Notes: generated by a model from the sequence alone, not told the origin. Counted from the stretch's first letter, positions 48,248 through 57,480 are shown. The stretch: 64,000 nt of DNA from an uncultured Holophagaceae bacterium (GCA_903884655.1 CAISFO010000052.1:1-64000), one strand, 5' to 3'. Numbers and translations are program-made.

Positions 48248-48678
48248 CCGCCCCCCCCCTTCCTGCTGGACCCTGGGGTCCCCTGCTCCAGCCCTGGTGT
48301 GGATCCGCCGAGTCCCTGGTGGACGCGGCCTCGGGACAGGGACAGGTGTGGTGGCTGCGCGGCTCGCGCATGCGAACTCGCCGGGGCCTCATGGACGAAT
48401 GGGCCGCCGCCGCCCAGTTCCCGCCCCACTTCGGAGGCACCTGGGACGCCCTGCGGGACGCCCTGGCGGACCTTCCCGAAGGCGGCACCTTCCTGGTTTT
48501 GGATGCGGAGCAGCTCCTGCAGGACGCGCCACCCGAGGACTTTCGAACCCTCGTGGCCGTGCTTCGGGTGGTGTGCGGGGACTTGGCGCCCCGCCCTTTC
48601 AAGCTGGTGCTCCAATCCGAAGAGGAGCACTACGGGACACTGGTGGAAGGGATCGGGGCCATGGACACCGCCGAATGA
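48244..48678 (+). CDS. barstar-family ribonuclease inhibitor
   Basis: This 144-aa protein has a barstar domain from about residue 35. It shows LRGSRMRTRRGLMDEWA and FPPHFGGTWDALRDALADL, with Asp68 and Asp72 corresponding to the barnase-contacting Asp35 and Asp39 of barstar. The C-terminal part (LVLDAEQLLQDAP, FKLVLQSEEE) covers the last strands. No signal peptide is seen, so it would neutralise the coupled RNase in the cytosol before export. It is translated from the overlapping ATGA of the RNase gene. Confidence 0.87.
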   Translation: MTAPPLPAGPWGPLLQPWCGSAESLVDAASGQGQVWWLRGSRMRTRRGLMDEWAAAAQFPPHFGGTWDALRDALADLPEGGTFLVLDAEQLLQDAPPEDFRTLVAVLRVVCGDLAPRPFKLVLQSEEEHYGTLVEGIGAMDTAE

Positions 48679-48707
48679 GGCTGCCAATAACCTGGAAGCG
48701 AAGACCT

Positions 48708-49376
48708 TCATCCCCCGTCTTCCCCACCGAACGCCTTCGTCCAGTCGCCCATCATGAGGGCCGCCACTGCGGTCAGGGACCAGGCGGCAATACGGGACCA
48801 GAAGGCCAGCTTGGCACTTGAGTCCCGGTCCCGCTCGGCTTCATTGGACAACTGCTCGTAGGCATCGCCCAGGGCCACCTCGGCATGCCCCCATTTTTCC
48901 AGCAGGACCTGGTTGTCCTTGTGGGCCGCCTCCGGCTGGAACTTCTCCAGGTCCTGGGCCACTGCCTCGACCTGGTGAACCTTCGTTTCCAGAATCTTGT
49001 TGGTGGCGCCATCCATGGCAATCTTCGGCAGGAGTTCCTGGAACTTTTGCAGGCTGTGGTGCAGGGCCTTGCCTTCGGCGTTGAAGCGGCGCGACAAGTC
49101 GTCGGCGACGGCTCCCGCAACCTGAACCTCCGACAGCTCGCCCGTGGACTGCATCTGGCGGATCTCGATGCGGACCAGGCGGTCCATCATCTGCCGCTGT
49201 TCCAGCCCCTGCTCTTCACGCAGGCCCTGGTTGTTCTCCTCGATCAGCACCTGCTGGGCCTCCCGGGACCGCTCCTCAAGGGCGGTCGCCAGATGGTCCT
49301 TGAGGAACCACGGGATCGCTACCAGGGCCAATGCAAGCAGTTTCCGTCCCTTGCCACTGCGTGTGGAGGTGGTCAT
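48708..49376 (-). CDS. membrane-anchored coiled-coil protein, unknown
   Basis: This 222-aa protein has a basic N-terminus and a hydrophobic segment (KLLALALVAIPWFLKDHLA). A long, strongly charged coiled-coil region follows (about residues 30-185; EERSREAQQVLIEENNQGL), then a second hydrophobic segment near the C-terminus (RIAAWSLTAVAALMMGDW). It is convergent with the barstar gene (29-bp gap). No named family is recognised. Confidence 0.65.
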   Translation of the reverse strand: MTTSTRSGKGRKLLALALVAIPWFLKDHLATALEERSREAQQVLIEENNQGLREEQGLEQRQMMDRLVRIEIRQMQSTGELSEVQVAGAVADDLSRRFNAEGKALHHSLQKFQELLPKIAMDGATNKILETKVHQVEAVAQDLEKFQPEAAHKDNQVLLEKWGHAEVALGDAYEQLSNEAERDRDSSAKLAFWSRIAAWSLTAVAALMMGDWTKAFGGEDGG

Positions 49377-49521
49377 CCGTTCTCCTTCCCAGGGATTGGA
49401 TCTGGCGAGGAAGGATACTAGGACTCATCCGCAATTAATCGATAAATCAGCTTCCTTGAATCGAGACGTGGGCAAGACTCCAACCAGGTGGAGATTCAAC
49501 CCGAAGGGACAGCCAGACTCT

Positions 49522-50001
49522 TCAGACCGAGCCAGCGGAAACCTGGCGCTGGAACTTCTCGAGACCCTTCAGTGCCTCAAGCCGCACCTTTCCCCTGAAC
49601 CAGGGGGTCCAGCCCAGCAGCAGGCCCGAAGGTCCGAAAGCCTGACGGGCCCAGGCCCAGAAGCTGAAGGTGTCCCGATGGGTGCGGATAAGGCCGTCCT
49701 CCAGGGTGAACGTGGCCTCGATGCGGTTCAGCACCGGTCGGCCGGTCCGGGTGAAGGTGTAGCGAGCCTCCCAGCGGGCGCTCACCTTGGATCCCGCCTC
49801 GCTAAGAATTTGGTGGTTCACGGCCAAATCGGTCGAACGACTCAGGAGCATGGCCCACATGGCGCAGGCGCCTTCCCGGTCCAATGGTCCAAAGGCCGGA
49901 TCCTCGAAGGTGGCGTGGGGGTGGTAACAGGCCGCCATGCCCACGGCATCCTTCCGGGCGAAGGCTTCGTAGAACCGGTCCACCACGCCAGTGGCGGCCA
50001 T
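49522..50001 (-). CDS. SnoaL-like (NTF2-fold) protein
   Basis: This 159-aa protein has an NTF2/SnoaL fold. The pattern VVDRFYEAFARKDAVGMAACYHPHATFEDPAFGPL is typical of the start of such cone-shaped proteins (seen as FYEAFARKD and ATFEDP). The second half has FTLEDGLIRTHRDTFSFWAW. No catalytic assignment can be made. ATG 50001 overlaps the yceH stop (ATGA), so the two genes are probably co-translated. Confidence 0.75.
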   Translation of the reverse strand: MAATGVVDRFYEAFARKDAVGMAACYHPHATFEDPAFGPLDREGACAMWAMLLSRSTDLAVNHQILSEAGSKVSARWEARYTFTRTGRPVLNRIEATFTLEDGLIRTHRDTFSFWAWARQAFGPSGLLLGWTPWFRGKVRLEALKGLEKFQRQVSAGSV

Positions 50002-50633
50002 CAGAACTGGGCCTTGAAGGCTTCGAATGCCATCCGGAGCTCGGCGAGTTCCCCTCGGAGGGACTGAAGATCCGCTTCCAGTTGATCGATCCTGCCCGAA
50101 CGAGGTGGAGCGGCTTCCACGCCCGCCACCGTCGGACTTTCCACGGCGCCCGACAAAAGGTGCGCCACGCGGGCTTCCCGCGCTCCGGGGGCCCTGGCCA
50201 GACGGACCACCAGGGGTGGTTCGGCCTCCATGAGAACAGCCAGGCATCCCTCCACCTCGGCGAGGTCGGGGAAAGCATACATGCGGCGCGTATTGGTACG
50301 CAGCTCACCGGGGGTCTGCGGGCCTCTCAGGAGCAGTTCTGCCAGCAGGGCCGCCTCCTGCACAGACAGGTTCCAGGTGGGCTTGGCGGTGTGGGCCACT
50401 TTCAGGACGCGGCCCGGCCAGTGCTCTGCGAGCCCCTTCGCGATGAGTGAGGCCACGGCATCCTGCACCTCGGCTTCGGTGACGGAGAGAACCGGTTCCC
50501 GGTTGCTGGACTGGTTGCAGGCGTTCAGCAGGGCGTTCATCGAGAGGGGATACACATCCGGCGTGCTGAGCTGCTTTTCGAGCAGACAGCCGAGGACGCG
50601 GCATTCCAGTGGGGCAAGGTCGAAATCGGGCAT
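50001..50633 (-). CDS. YceH family (DUF480) protein
   Basis: This 210-aa protein of the YceH/UPF0502 family contains two winged-helix domains. Signatures are LECRVLGCLLEKQLSTPDVYPLS (as LGCLLEKQ and TPDVYPLS), NACNQSSNREPVL and LLLRGPQTPGELRTNT. A C-terminal coiled coil (IDQLEADLQSLRGELAELR) follows. Function is unknown; DNA or protein binding is plausible. It heads a two-gene unit with the SnoaL-like gene. The gap upstream is long and divergent from the lactate permease operon. Confidence 0.85.
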   Translation of the reverse strand: MPDFDLAPLECRVLGCLLEKQLSTPDVYPLSMNALLNACNQSSNREPVLSVTEAEVQDAVASLIAKGLAEHWPGRVLKVAHTAKPTWNLSVQEAALLAELLLRGPQTPGELRTNTRRMYAFPDLAEVEGCLAVLMEAEPPLVVRLARAPGAREARVAHLLSGAVESPTVAGVEAAPPRSGRIDQLEADLQSLRGELAELRMAFEAFKAQF

Positions 50634-51059
50634 GGGGCATTATCCACCGGCCGGCCCTTCTGCCCATGGGCGAGAGGCCAGGCTTCCCTGAGGTATGAAC
50701 CCAGGTGAACCCGCCAGCCTGCGCCGGGGCAGCGGGTCCCACCAGGAAGAAACGGGGGGTCTGAATGACCGTTTAGACAGACACAAGGCTTTCTAACTAT
50801 CAATGAAACCAATAAAAGATATGACGACAATCACATCGCCTAATGAGGTATTCAGCCCATATTGAGGTCGAATCCCATGGATCCCACCCCCCGTCTCGTC
50901 TTGCTGCTGACCGAGGGAGCGCCGAACGCAGGGCTGCAGAGCAGCGCTGTGCCCGGTACCTGGGAAACGCTAAGGGAACTGCACTCGACCTGATCCGACG
51001 TGGAGCGGATGCCGCCCCGCGATGCCCCCTTTCCAACCCCCTTCACGAAAGGACGACGC
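50634..51059. promoter_or_regulatory. 426-bp gene-free region between yceH and the lactate-permease operon
   Basis: No convincing ORF is seen. An AT-rich block (about 50780-50870) suggests the promoter area. It is followed by about 190 bases of GC-rich, hairpin-prone leader before the permease ATG. Pairs such as GCAGAGC and GCGCTGTGC stand out, but I cannot match a known riboswitch or T-box. Confidence 0.4.
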
Positions 51060-52721
51060 ATGCCCTGGAACCAGAACTACGCCGCGCTGAATGGCAGCCT
51101 GCTCTTGACGGCCCTGGTGGTGGCCATCCCCATTTTCTTCCTCTTCTGGGCCCTGGCCGTGAAGCGCATGAAGGGCCACGTCGCCGGTATCCTCACACTG
51201 GTCATCACCATCGTCATCAGCGTCCTCGTCTACCGGATGCCGGTTAGCGCCGCGCTCTCGGCCTCGGCCCTGGGCATGGTCACCGGCCTCTTTCCCATCG
51301 GCTGGATCATCCTGACCGCCGTGTTCCTGTTCAATCTCACGGTGGAATCGGGGCAGTTCGAGATCATCAAGAGTTCCATCTCATCGCTATCCCCCGACCG
51401 CCGCATCCAGGCCCTGCTCATCGCCTTCTCCTTCTCGGCCTTCATGGAGGGCGTGGCGGGCCAGGGTGCCCCCGTAGCCGTGGCTGCAGCCATGCTCATC
51501 GGCCTGGGTTTCCCACCCCTGACCGCGGCCGTCATCTGCCTGGTGGCCAACACACCTCCCGTGCCCTTCGGCCCCGTGGGCGTGCCCACGATGATGATGG
51601 CCACGGTGACGGGGATTCCCGCTTCGACCATGGCGCGCGCCATCGGCATCGACATGGCCTTCATGGCCCTGATCATCCCCTTCTTCATGGTGGTGGTCAT
51701 GGTGGGCTTCAAGCGGGCCCTGGAAGTCATTCCGGCAGCCCTGGTGGCCGGCATCAGCTACGGCGCCACCTCGCTCGTGATCTCCACCTATTTCGGGCCC
51801 GAGTTGCCCGCCATCACGGCCTCGGTGGTGTCCCTGGTGTGCCTGGTGGTCTTCATCCAGTTCTGGCAGCCCAGGACCACCTGGACTTTCGATGAGGATG
51901 CGGCCGAAAGCCTGACCACTGGAACCAGCCACACGCCGGGCCAGATCTTCAAAGCCTGGTCTCCCTTCCTCATCCTCATGGTGGTCATGGGGATCTGGGG
52001 CACTCCCTTCTTCAAGAACTACGCTGAAAAAACCCATCACTGGTTCCTGGCGGTGCCTCACTGGCCGGGCCTGGATGGGGTCGTCTTCAAGTCGGCACCC
52101 ATCGTCGCGAAGCCAGCTGCCTACGCCGCAAGCTACAAATGGCAGTGGCTCACGGCCCCCGGCACGGCCATGTTCCTGTCTGCGCTGATCTCCATGGCGG
52201 TGCTGGGCATCAACCCCGCCACCGGCGGCAGGGTCTTCCTGAAGACCTTCAAGCAGCTCCGCTTCGCCCTCATCACGCTGTCCTCGGTCATCGGCCTGGG
52301 CTTCCTGGCCAACTACTCCGGCATGTCCTTCACCCTGGGCCTGGCCCTGGCCGTCCTCACGGGCATGGCCTTTCCCATCTTCTCCCCAGTCATCGGCCTT
52401 CTGGGTGTCTTCCTCACCGGTTCAGTGACCTCGTCCGCAGCCCTCTTTGGCAAGCTCCAGCAAGTGACAGCCACGCACCTGGGCTTCAACCCGGTCCTCA
52501 CCACTTCGGCCAATCTCTTCGGTGGCGTGATGGGCAAGCTGATCTCCCCCCAGTCCATCGCCGTGGCCTGCGCGGCCGTGGGCCTGGTGGGCAAGGAAAC
52601 GGACATCTTCCGGAAGACCTTAAAGTATTCAATGATCCTCCTGGGGATCGTGGTGGTCGTGGTGCTTCTGCAGGCCTTCGTCATCCCCTGGATCCTTCCC
52701 ACCGCCCCAGCCGCCAGTTGA
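51060..52721 (+). CDS. L-lactate permease family transporter
   Basis: This 553-aa protein has about 12-14 transmembrane helices of the LldP/LctP (LctP) family. Signatures are SFSAFMEGVAGQGAPVAVAAA and ANTPPVPFGPVGVP, then ANYSGMSFTLG and GSVTSSAALFGKLQ, which are well conserved in the family. It would import lactate (or glycolate) with protons. It is first in an apparent operon with a cupin and a class V aminotransferase. AAAGGACGACGC precedes the ATG, and an ATG 20 codons earlier is less likely. Confidence 0.9.
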   Translation: MPWNQNYAALNGSLLLTALVVAIPIFFLFWALAVKRMKGHVAGILTLVITIVISVLVYRMPVSAALSASALGMVTGLFPIGWIILTAVFLFNLTVESGQFEIIKSSISSLSPDRRIQALLIAFSFSAFMEGVAGQGAPVAVAAAMLIGLGFPPLTAAVICLVANTPPVPFGPVGVPTMMMATVTGIPASTMARAIGIDMAFMALIIPFFMVVVMVGFKRALEVIPAALVAGISYGATSLVISTYFGPELPAITASVVSLVCLVVFIQFWQPRTTWTFDEDAAESLTTGTSHTPGQIFKAWSPFLILMVVMGIWGTPFFKNYAEKTHHWFLAVPHWPGLDGVVFKSAPIVAKPAAYAASYKWQWLTAPGTAMFLSALISMAVLGINPATGGRVFLKTFKQLRFALITLSSVIGLGFLANYSGMSFTLGLALAVLTGMAFPIFSPVIGLLGVFLTGSVTSSAALFGKLQQVTATHLGFNPVLTTSANLFGGVMGKLISPQSIAVACAAVGLVGKETDIFRKTLKYSMILLGIVVVVVLLQAFVIPWILPTAPAAS

Positions 52722-52764
52722 GTCGGCACCTGCCAATCCACTTCCCAACAGCGAGGAAAAACCC

Positions 52765-53172
52765 ATGACCACCTGTGAACTGGAAACCCTGAAGGGTCTC
52801 GTCGATTCCACGCCGAACGAGGCGCTCCTCATCCACTTGAACGACTACTACGCCCAGCGCGCCCTGCCCGAGAAGGGCGTGGACAGCAACGTGGTCTACG
52901 AATGCCCCCGGACGCAGATGATGATCCGCACCGCCGTGAAGGGCACCACCATCGGCACCCACTTCCATACCGTCTGCGACGAGTACGTGGTCGTGGTGGG
53001 GGGCCAGGGTGAGATCATGGTCAACGGCGAGTGGAAACCCGTGAAGGCAGGCGATGTGCATGTCTGCCCCCGGGGCATCATCCACGACACCAGGGCTCTG
53101 GAGGAGAATCTCCACTACCTGTCGATCTTCACCCCGCACCTGCCCGCCGGCACCGACATCAACTGGCTCTAG
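52765..53172 (+). CDS. cupin-domain protein
   Basis: This 135-aa protein is a single cupin barrel. It has the metal-site pattern GTHFHTVCDEYVVVVGGQGE (motif 1 with the two His and Glu) and GDVHVCPRGIIHDTR (motif 2). The first 30 residues are helical (ELETLKGLVDSTPNEALL). It lies between the lactate permease and the aminotransferase, 43 and 23 bases from them, so it is likely co-transcribed. Function is unknown: sugar- or acid-isomerase, dioxygenase or ligand sensor. Confidence 0.75.
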   Translation: MTTCELETLKGLVDSTPNEALLIHLNDYYAQRALPEKGVDSNVVYECPRTQMMIRTAVKGTTIGTHFHTVCDEYVVVVGGQGEIMVNGEWKPVKAGDVHVCPRGIIHDTRALEENLHYLSIFTPHLPAGTDINWL

Positions 53173-53195
53173 ACCCAATCCGAGGAGGACCTGCC

Positions 53196-54347
53196 ATGAC
53201 CGCACTGCTTCCCAATATCGATCCCGATGGACTGCTGGAATTCTCCGTGGTCTACACCGACCGCGCCCTGAACCACATGTCCAAACGCTTCCAGCAGGTG
53301 ATGCGAGACATGAACCGCATCCTCACCCAGGTCTACCACGCCCAGGCCGCCGTCATCGTGCCCGGCAGCGGCACCTTCGGCATGGAGGCCGTGGCCCGCC
53401 AGTTCGCCACGGGCAAGAAGGCCCTGGTGATCCGCGATGGCTTCTTCAGCTTCCGCTGGTCCCAGATCTTCGACATGGGTGGAATCCCCGCTTCCCATAC
53501 CGTGCTCAAGGCCCGCCGCACGGGCACCGGCAGCCAGTCACCCTGGGTGCCCACGCCCATCGCTGAAGTCGTGGCTGCCATTTCCGCCGAGAAGCCCCAG
53601 GTGGTGATCGCCCCCCATGTGGAGACCGCCGCGGGCATCATCCTCCCCGACGACTACCTGAAGGCGGTGGCCCAGGCCACCCACGCCGTGGGCGGCCTCT
53701 TCGTCCTGGATTGCATTGCGTCAGGTTGCATGTGGGTGGACATGGAGGCCATCGGTGTGGATGTCCTCGTGAGCGCCCCCCAGAAGGGCTGGAGCGGCAG
53801 CCCCTGCTGCGCCATGGTCATGCTCTCCGAGAAAGCCAAGGGCGTGATGGAAGGCACCACCAGCACCAGCTTCGCCTGCGACCTCAAGAAGTGGTCCGCG
53901 ATCATGGACGCCTACCTCAAGGGCGGCCACGCCTACCACGCCACCATGCCCACGGATTCCCTGGCCCGGGACTGTGCGGTGATGCAGGAGATGGAGGCCT
54001 ACGGCTTCGAGAAGCTGCGGGCCGAGCAGGCGGATCTGGGCGCCAAGGCCCGCGCCCTGCTCGAAAGCTGCGGCCTGCCCAGCGTGGCCGCCGAGGGCTT
54101 CAAGGCCCCGGGAGTGGTGGTGAGCTACACCACGGACCCCGACATCCAATCCGGGAAGAAGTTCCTGGCCGCGGGTCTGCAGGTTGCTGCTGGCGTCCCC
54201 CTCCAGTGCGATGAACCGGCGGATTTCATGACCTTCCGGATCGGCCTGTTCGGACTGGACAAGCTGCACAACGTGGACCGCACCGTGGCCTTCCTGGCCA
54301 CGGCCCTGACCGAGGTGGGCCTTCGCGAAGCCGTTCCGGCGCGGTAA
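53196..54347 (+). CDS. class V aminotransferase (alanine/serine-glyoxylate type)
   Basis: This 383-aa PLP enzyme is of the alanine-glyoxylate/serine-pyruvate/PhnW group. It shows VPGSGTFGMEAVARQF (PLP phosphate site), LDCIASGCMWVDMEA and the PLP lysine in VSAPQKGWSGSPC. The C-terminus has FRIGLFGLDKLHNVDRT. GAGGAGG precedes ATG 53196. Together with the upstream permease it may link lactate or glycolate uptake to glycine or alanine production, but the substrates are not proven. A terminator follows. Confidence 0.85.
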   Translation: MTALLPNIDPDGLLEFSVVYTDRALNHMSKRFQQVMRDMNRILTQVYHAQAAVIVPGSGTFGMEAVARQFATGKKALVIRDGFFSFRWSQIFDMGGIPASHTVLKARRTGTGSQSPWVPTPIAEVVAAISAEKPQVVIAPHVETAAGIILPDDYLKAVAQATHAVGGLFVLDCIASGCMWVDMEAIGVDVLVSAPQKGWSGSPCCAMVMLSEKAKGVMEGTTSTSFACDLKKWSAIMDAYLKGGHAYHATMPTDSLARDCAVMQEMEAYGFEKLRAEQADLGAKARALLESCGLPSVAAEGFKAPGVVVSYTTDPDIQSGKKFLAAGLQVAAGVPLQCDEPADFMTFRIGLFGLDKLHNVDRTVAFLATALTEVGLREAVPAR

Positions 54348-54368
54348 GGAACACACCAGGAGAAAACA

Positions 54369-54397
54369 GCGCCCGGCGGTTGCCGGGCGCTTCCTTA
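54369..54397. terminator. rho-independent terminator between convergent aminotransferase and thiG
   Basis: GCGCCCGGC (54369-54377) and GCCGGGCGC (54382-54390) form a perfect 9-bp stem with a 4-base loop, followed by TTCCTTATTT. It lies about 20 bases after the aminotransferase stop. Confidence 0.85.
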
Positions 54398-54418
54398 TTT
54401 GGCCACCGGCAGGTGGTC

Positions 54419-55195
54419 CTACTTGCCGATGATGCCCGTGAGCGGGCTGCTGGCGCTGGCGTAGAGGCGCCGGGCCATGCGACCGCTTTCAAAGGCGAGG
54501 CGGCCCGCGATGACCGCGTGATCCATGGCCTGGGCCATCTTGGTGGGTTCGCCGGCCTCGGCCACGGCGGTGTTGAGCAGCACGCCATCGGCCCCGAGCT
54601 CCATGGCCAGCGCGGCGTCGGAGGCTGTGCCCACCCCCGCGTCCACGATCATGGGGAGTTTGAAGGATTCAACGACTTCCTTGATGAGCAGGAGGGTCAT
54701 GGGGTTCTGCACGCCCAGGCCGGAGCCGATGGCGCTGCCAAGGGGCATGACTGCGGCGCAACCCACATCACAGAGCTTCTTCGCGAGGATGGGGTCGGCG
54801 TTCACGTAGGGCAGCACGATGAAGCCTTCCTTGACGAGGATCTTCGCGGCCTCCAGGGTCTCCTCGTTGTCGGGGTAGAGGCTCTTCTGGTCGCCGATGA
54901 CCTCGAGCTTCACCCAGTTCGTGTTCAAGGCCTCCCGGGCCAGGCGGGCCACCCTCAGGGCGTCCTCCCGGGTGTAGCAACCGGCGGTGTTGGGCAGCAG
55001 GGCGATGTCCTTGGGGATCCAATTCAGGATGTTCTCCTCGCCCTTCGCGTTCAGGTCGAAGCGGCGCACCGCCAGAGTGACCATTTCCACCCGTGCGGCC
55101 CGGTAGCAGGCCTGCATGGTGGCGAAATCCTTGTATTTCCCGGTTCCGAGGATGAGGCGGTTGTTGAAGGTCTTGCCGGCGATGACGAGGGACAT
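54419..55195 (-). CDS. thiG: thiazole synthase
   Basis: ThiG builds the thiazole moiety of thiamine from DXP, dehydroglycine and ThiS-thiocarboxylate. The TIM-barrel protein starts [19 protein letters not shown] and has the imine-forming Lys in [10 protein letters not shown]. The GxGxxS-type phosphate loops are [16 protein letters not shown] and [18 protein letters not shown]. At 258 aa the length is normal. ATG 55195 has GGAG upstream; the frame is open much further but without a family match. No other thi gene is adjacent; the only ThiS-like gene in the window is at 19.2 kb. Confidence 0.94.
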   Translation of the reverse strand: MSLVIAGKTFNNRLILGTGKYKDFATMQACYRAARVEMVTLAVRRFDLNAKGEENILNWIPKDIALLPNTAGCYTREDALRVARLAREALNTNWVKLEVIGDQKSLYPDNEETLEAAKILVKEGFIVLPYVNADPILAKKLCDVGCAAVMPLGSAIGSGLGVQNPMTLLLIKEVVESFKLPMIVDAGVGTASDAALAMELGADGVLLNTAVAEAGEPTKMAQAMDHAVIAGRLAFESGRMARRLYASASSPLTGIIGK

Positions 55196-55233
55196 GGGCG
55201 CTCCGAAGCACCAGTGTAGCCGTGCCAGGGGCC

Positions 55234-55731
55234 TCAGACCTGGCTCGGCGAGCGTCTCCAGCGGAAGGGCAGCCCTGGCAGAGCCGCTGCGAGTCCCAGG
55301 AGGGCGCCCCAGGCATGGGCCTCCGGCAGGACCTGCCAGGTCGAGTGATGGTTCAGGGGGGACCACCCCATGGCCCCTTCCAGGGACAGCTTGAGGGCCA
55401 GTCCCCCAAGCAAGGTCGCGCCCACGGCGAGGGAATCTCGGCGAACTGCGAGGCGCAGCCCTACCCAGGCCCAGAAGAGGCAAGCCAGGCCGGAGGCGCC
55501 GCGGTACTGCCCCTGATCCAAGGTGGACAGGAGCAGCAGGCTGAGCAGCGGGGCCATGAACAGGGCGACGATGAGGAGCCTGTCCCGATCCTTCCGCTGG
55601 ACCAGGATGATGGGAATGGCCAGGGCGCAGACGTTGGCCAGGGCATGTTCCCAGCCAAAGTGCGCCAGGTGGCAGGTCCAGAGGCGCCAGGGTTCGCGCA
55701 GGGCATCGGCCGTGAGGGCGAAGGGATCCAT
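55234..55731 (-). CDS. rrtA: rhombosortase (rhomboid-family sorting protease)
   Basis: This small rhomboid (165 aa, about six helices) has catalytic Ser80 in [12 protein letters not shown] and His139 in [11 protein letters not shown]. The H-x4-H-x3-N pattern [10 protein letters not shown] sits in helix 2, and the short N-terminus ([11 protein letters not shown]) is typical. Rhombosortases cleave GlyGly-CTERM tails, after which the protein is attached to the surface (established in Vibrio). The ATG overlaps the stop of the upstream gene (ATGA), a lipoprotein that carries such a tail, so it is almost certainly the cognate pair. Confidence 0.88.
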   Translation of the reverse strand: MDPFALTADALREPWRLWTCHLAHFGWEHALANVCALAIPIILVQRKDRDRLLIVALFMAPLLSLLLLSTLDQGQYRGASGLACLFWAWVGLRLAVRRDSLAVGATLLGGLALKLSLEGAMGWSPLNHHSTWQVLPEAHAWGALLGLAAALPGLPFRWRRSPSQV

Positions 55732-56600
55732 CAGACCCGCCGCAACCTCAGGGCGATGCCCAGGATCAGCAACGTGCCCAGGGCCTCGATCCAACTGAAG
55801 CCGCCGCCGAAATTCCTGCCGCCGCTCTGCCGAAGGGACACGCCCTGGCGGTCCACCACGTCCACGTCCTTGCGCTCGCCGCGGGCGATCTCGGCCTTGA
55901 AAGAGGCCACCTCTGCGTCGAGGTTCTTGGCCAGGTCCGTCATGGCCAGTTCCAGGCCTTTGGCGGAGTGTTCCCGCAGCTTCACTTCGCGGTAGGCCCA
56001 CGTGGAGCTGCCCTTCAGCTGGCTCTGCCCGGGGGCCCGCAGGAGGAAGGTGTGGCTGGCCACGTCGTAGACCGCGGCATCGATCAGGGTGCGGGTATCG
56101 TTGGTGTCACCCGGTAGCACGTAGGCGCCCACGATGGAAAGGTAGGTGAAGCTGTACCACTTGGGATCCGTGTACTGGATCTGGTCCACGCTGACCAGGG
56201 CCATGACATCCGAGCCATACATCCGGGCCACCTGGTCCATGTTCTCGAAGCCCCCACCAGCCCGCAGGTAGGTGCTGGGCACCAGCTTGATCTCGGATAC
56301 CCAGGGCTTGTCCTTGAAGCTCTGCTTCACCACCTCCAGCAGCACCTTCTCCTGGCCCGGCGCCATCAAATTCTGCACTCGCCAGGAGCTGGTGCCGCCC
56401 GGCACGAAGGCGATGCCGACCCTGAGTGGCAACTTGAGCCGGGCGCCCGCGGGGTTGGGCGCCGGGGCGCTCTGCTGCTTGGGGTAGAGGTAGTCCATGA
56501 GGCTGCTGCGCCGGGCCGTGGTCTGGGGTGTGTTGCAGCCTTGGCAGGCCAGCAGGGCAAGGACGGCACTGGCCAGGCAAGGCCGGATCGAAGGGGACAT
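55731..56600 (-). CDS. rhombotarget-type lipoprotein with GlyGly-CTERM-like tail
   Basis: This 289-aa protein has a lipoprotein signal (lipobox LLAC at Cys19) and a folded middle. Its tail is Gly-rich ([11 protein letters not shown]), then hydrophobic ([11 protein letters not shown]), then RLRRV, the three-part sorting signal recognised by rhombosortase. So it is predicted to be lipidated at the N-terminus and processed at the C-terminus. The middle ([32 protein letters not shown]) resembles the next protein. CGGAG precedes ATG 56600. It is the middle gene of a three-gene unit. Confidence 0.85.
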   Translation of the reverse strand: MSPSIRPCLASAVLALLACQGCNTPQTTARRSSLMDYLYPKQQSAPAPNPAGARLKLPLRVGIAFVPGGTSSWRVQNLMAPGQEKVLLEVVKQSFKDKPWVSEIKLVPSTYLRAGGGFENMDQVARMYGSDVMALVSVDQIQYTDPKWYSFTYLSIVGAYVLPGDTNDTRTLIDAAVYDVASHTFLLRAPGQSQLKGSSTWAYREVKLREHSAKGLELAMTDLAKNLDAEVASFKAEIARGERKDVDVVDRQGVSLRQSGGRNFGGGFSWIEALGTLLILGIALRLRRV

Positions 56601-56626
56601 GGGAACTCCGGAATCAGAGACCGCAG

Positions 56627-57439
56627 CTACTTGCGGGCGGGATCATAGGCGGTGCTGCCGAAGAGGTTACCTTCCCTGTCCAGCAGGACCACATCCTTTC
56701 GGGAGCCTTTCAGCAGCTCCTGCTTGAAGTCGGCCACGCCCACGTCCAGCGACTTGGAGAGGTCCGCCATGGCCAGGGACAGGCTCTCCCTGGACTGCTG
56801 GCGGAAGGCGTCTTCCCGGCCCGACCAGGTGGACCCGCCCTTCACCGTGCCGACACCCCCAGCCCGGAAGAGGAAGGTATGGGTGGGAACGTGGTAGACG
56901 GCGGCGTCCACCAGGGTGGTGGTGTCGTTCTTGTCGCCTTTCACCATGTAGGCGCCCACCAGGGTCCAGTAGGTCCAGGAGTACCAGCGAGGACTGCTGA
57001 ACTGCATCTGATCGACGCTGACCAGCGCCATGACTTCCACGCCGAAACTTTGGGCCACCTGTTCCAGGTCCTGGAACCCGCCACCCCTGGTTAGGTACTG
57101 GGCGGGGATGATCTTGAAGCTCAGGGCCCAGGGTTTCTGCCCGAAGAGGTCGGACACTTTCTTGTGCAGTTCCTGTTCCCGGGACGCCTCCAGGAGGTTG
57201 GCCGGGGCGGTGGCATTCAGGGAGCCAGTGCGCTGGCCCGCCTCGGGGGGAACGAAGGCAATGCCCATGCGCAGAGGAAGCTGGAGTCGGGCGGGCCCCA
57301 CCGGGGAATTGACGGGCGGGGAGGGTGTTCCGCCCAGGTAGGCGGAAAGGCTGCTGCGGCGCTGGACGGTCTCAGGCGTGGCGCAGCCGACCATCAGCAG
57401 AAACAGGCCCGAGAACAGGGAAAGGAAGATGGATCGCAT
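56627..57439 (-). CDS. lipoprotein paralogue without the C-terminal sorting tail
   Basis: This 270-aa lipoprotein (lipobox LMVGC at Cys19) is similar over most of its length to the next gene: [43 protein letters not shown] and DAAVYHVPTHTFLFRAGG. It ends GSTAYDPARK with no Gly-rich or hydrophobic tail, so it should stay lipid-anchored only. AAGGAGA precedes the ATG. It is first in the unit, 83 bases from the divergent TetR gene. Confidence 0.82.
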   Translation of the reverse strand: MRSIFLSLFSGLFLLMVGCATPETVQRRSSLSAYLGGTPSPPVNSPVGPARLQLPLRMGIAFVPPEAGQRTGSLNATAPANLLEASREQELHKKVSDLFGQKPWALSFKIIPAQYLTRGGGFQDLEQVAQSFGVEVMALVSVDQMQFSSPRWYSWTYWTLVGAYMVKGDKNDTTTLVDAAVYHVPTHTFLFRAGGVGTVKGGSTWSGREDAFRQQSRESLSLAMADLSKSLDVGVADFKQELLKGSRKDVVLLDREGNLFGSTAYDPARK

Positions 57440-57454
57440 TGAGACTCTCCTTCA

Positions 57455-57480
57455 ATACGCTTGCGTATGGTCGCCATACG
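57455..57480. promoter_or_regulatory. overlapping palindromes, likely TetR operator
   Basis: ATACGC-TT-GCGTAT (57455-57468) overlaps CGTATGG-TCG-CCATACG (57464-57480); both are perfect inverted repeats sharing the GTATG/CATAC half-site. A further GGTATGG follows at 57485. The 83-bp gap between the lipoprotein operon and tetR is the natural control region. Confidence 0.72.

Noticed and set aside
50868..50895. tRNA-like GGTCGAATCCC string
   Set aside because: Resembles a T-arm, but no acceptor or anticodon arms can be folded around it.
50860..51059. T-box or known riboswitch in the permease leader
   Set aside because: No T-box antiterminator core and no match to metabolite riboswitch cores I know.
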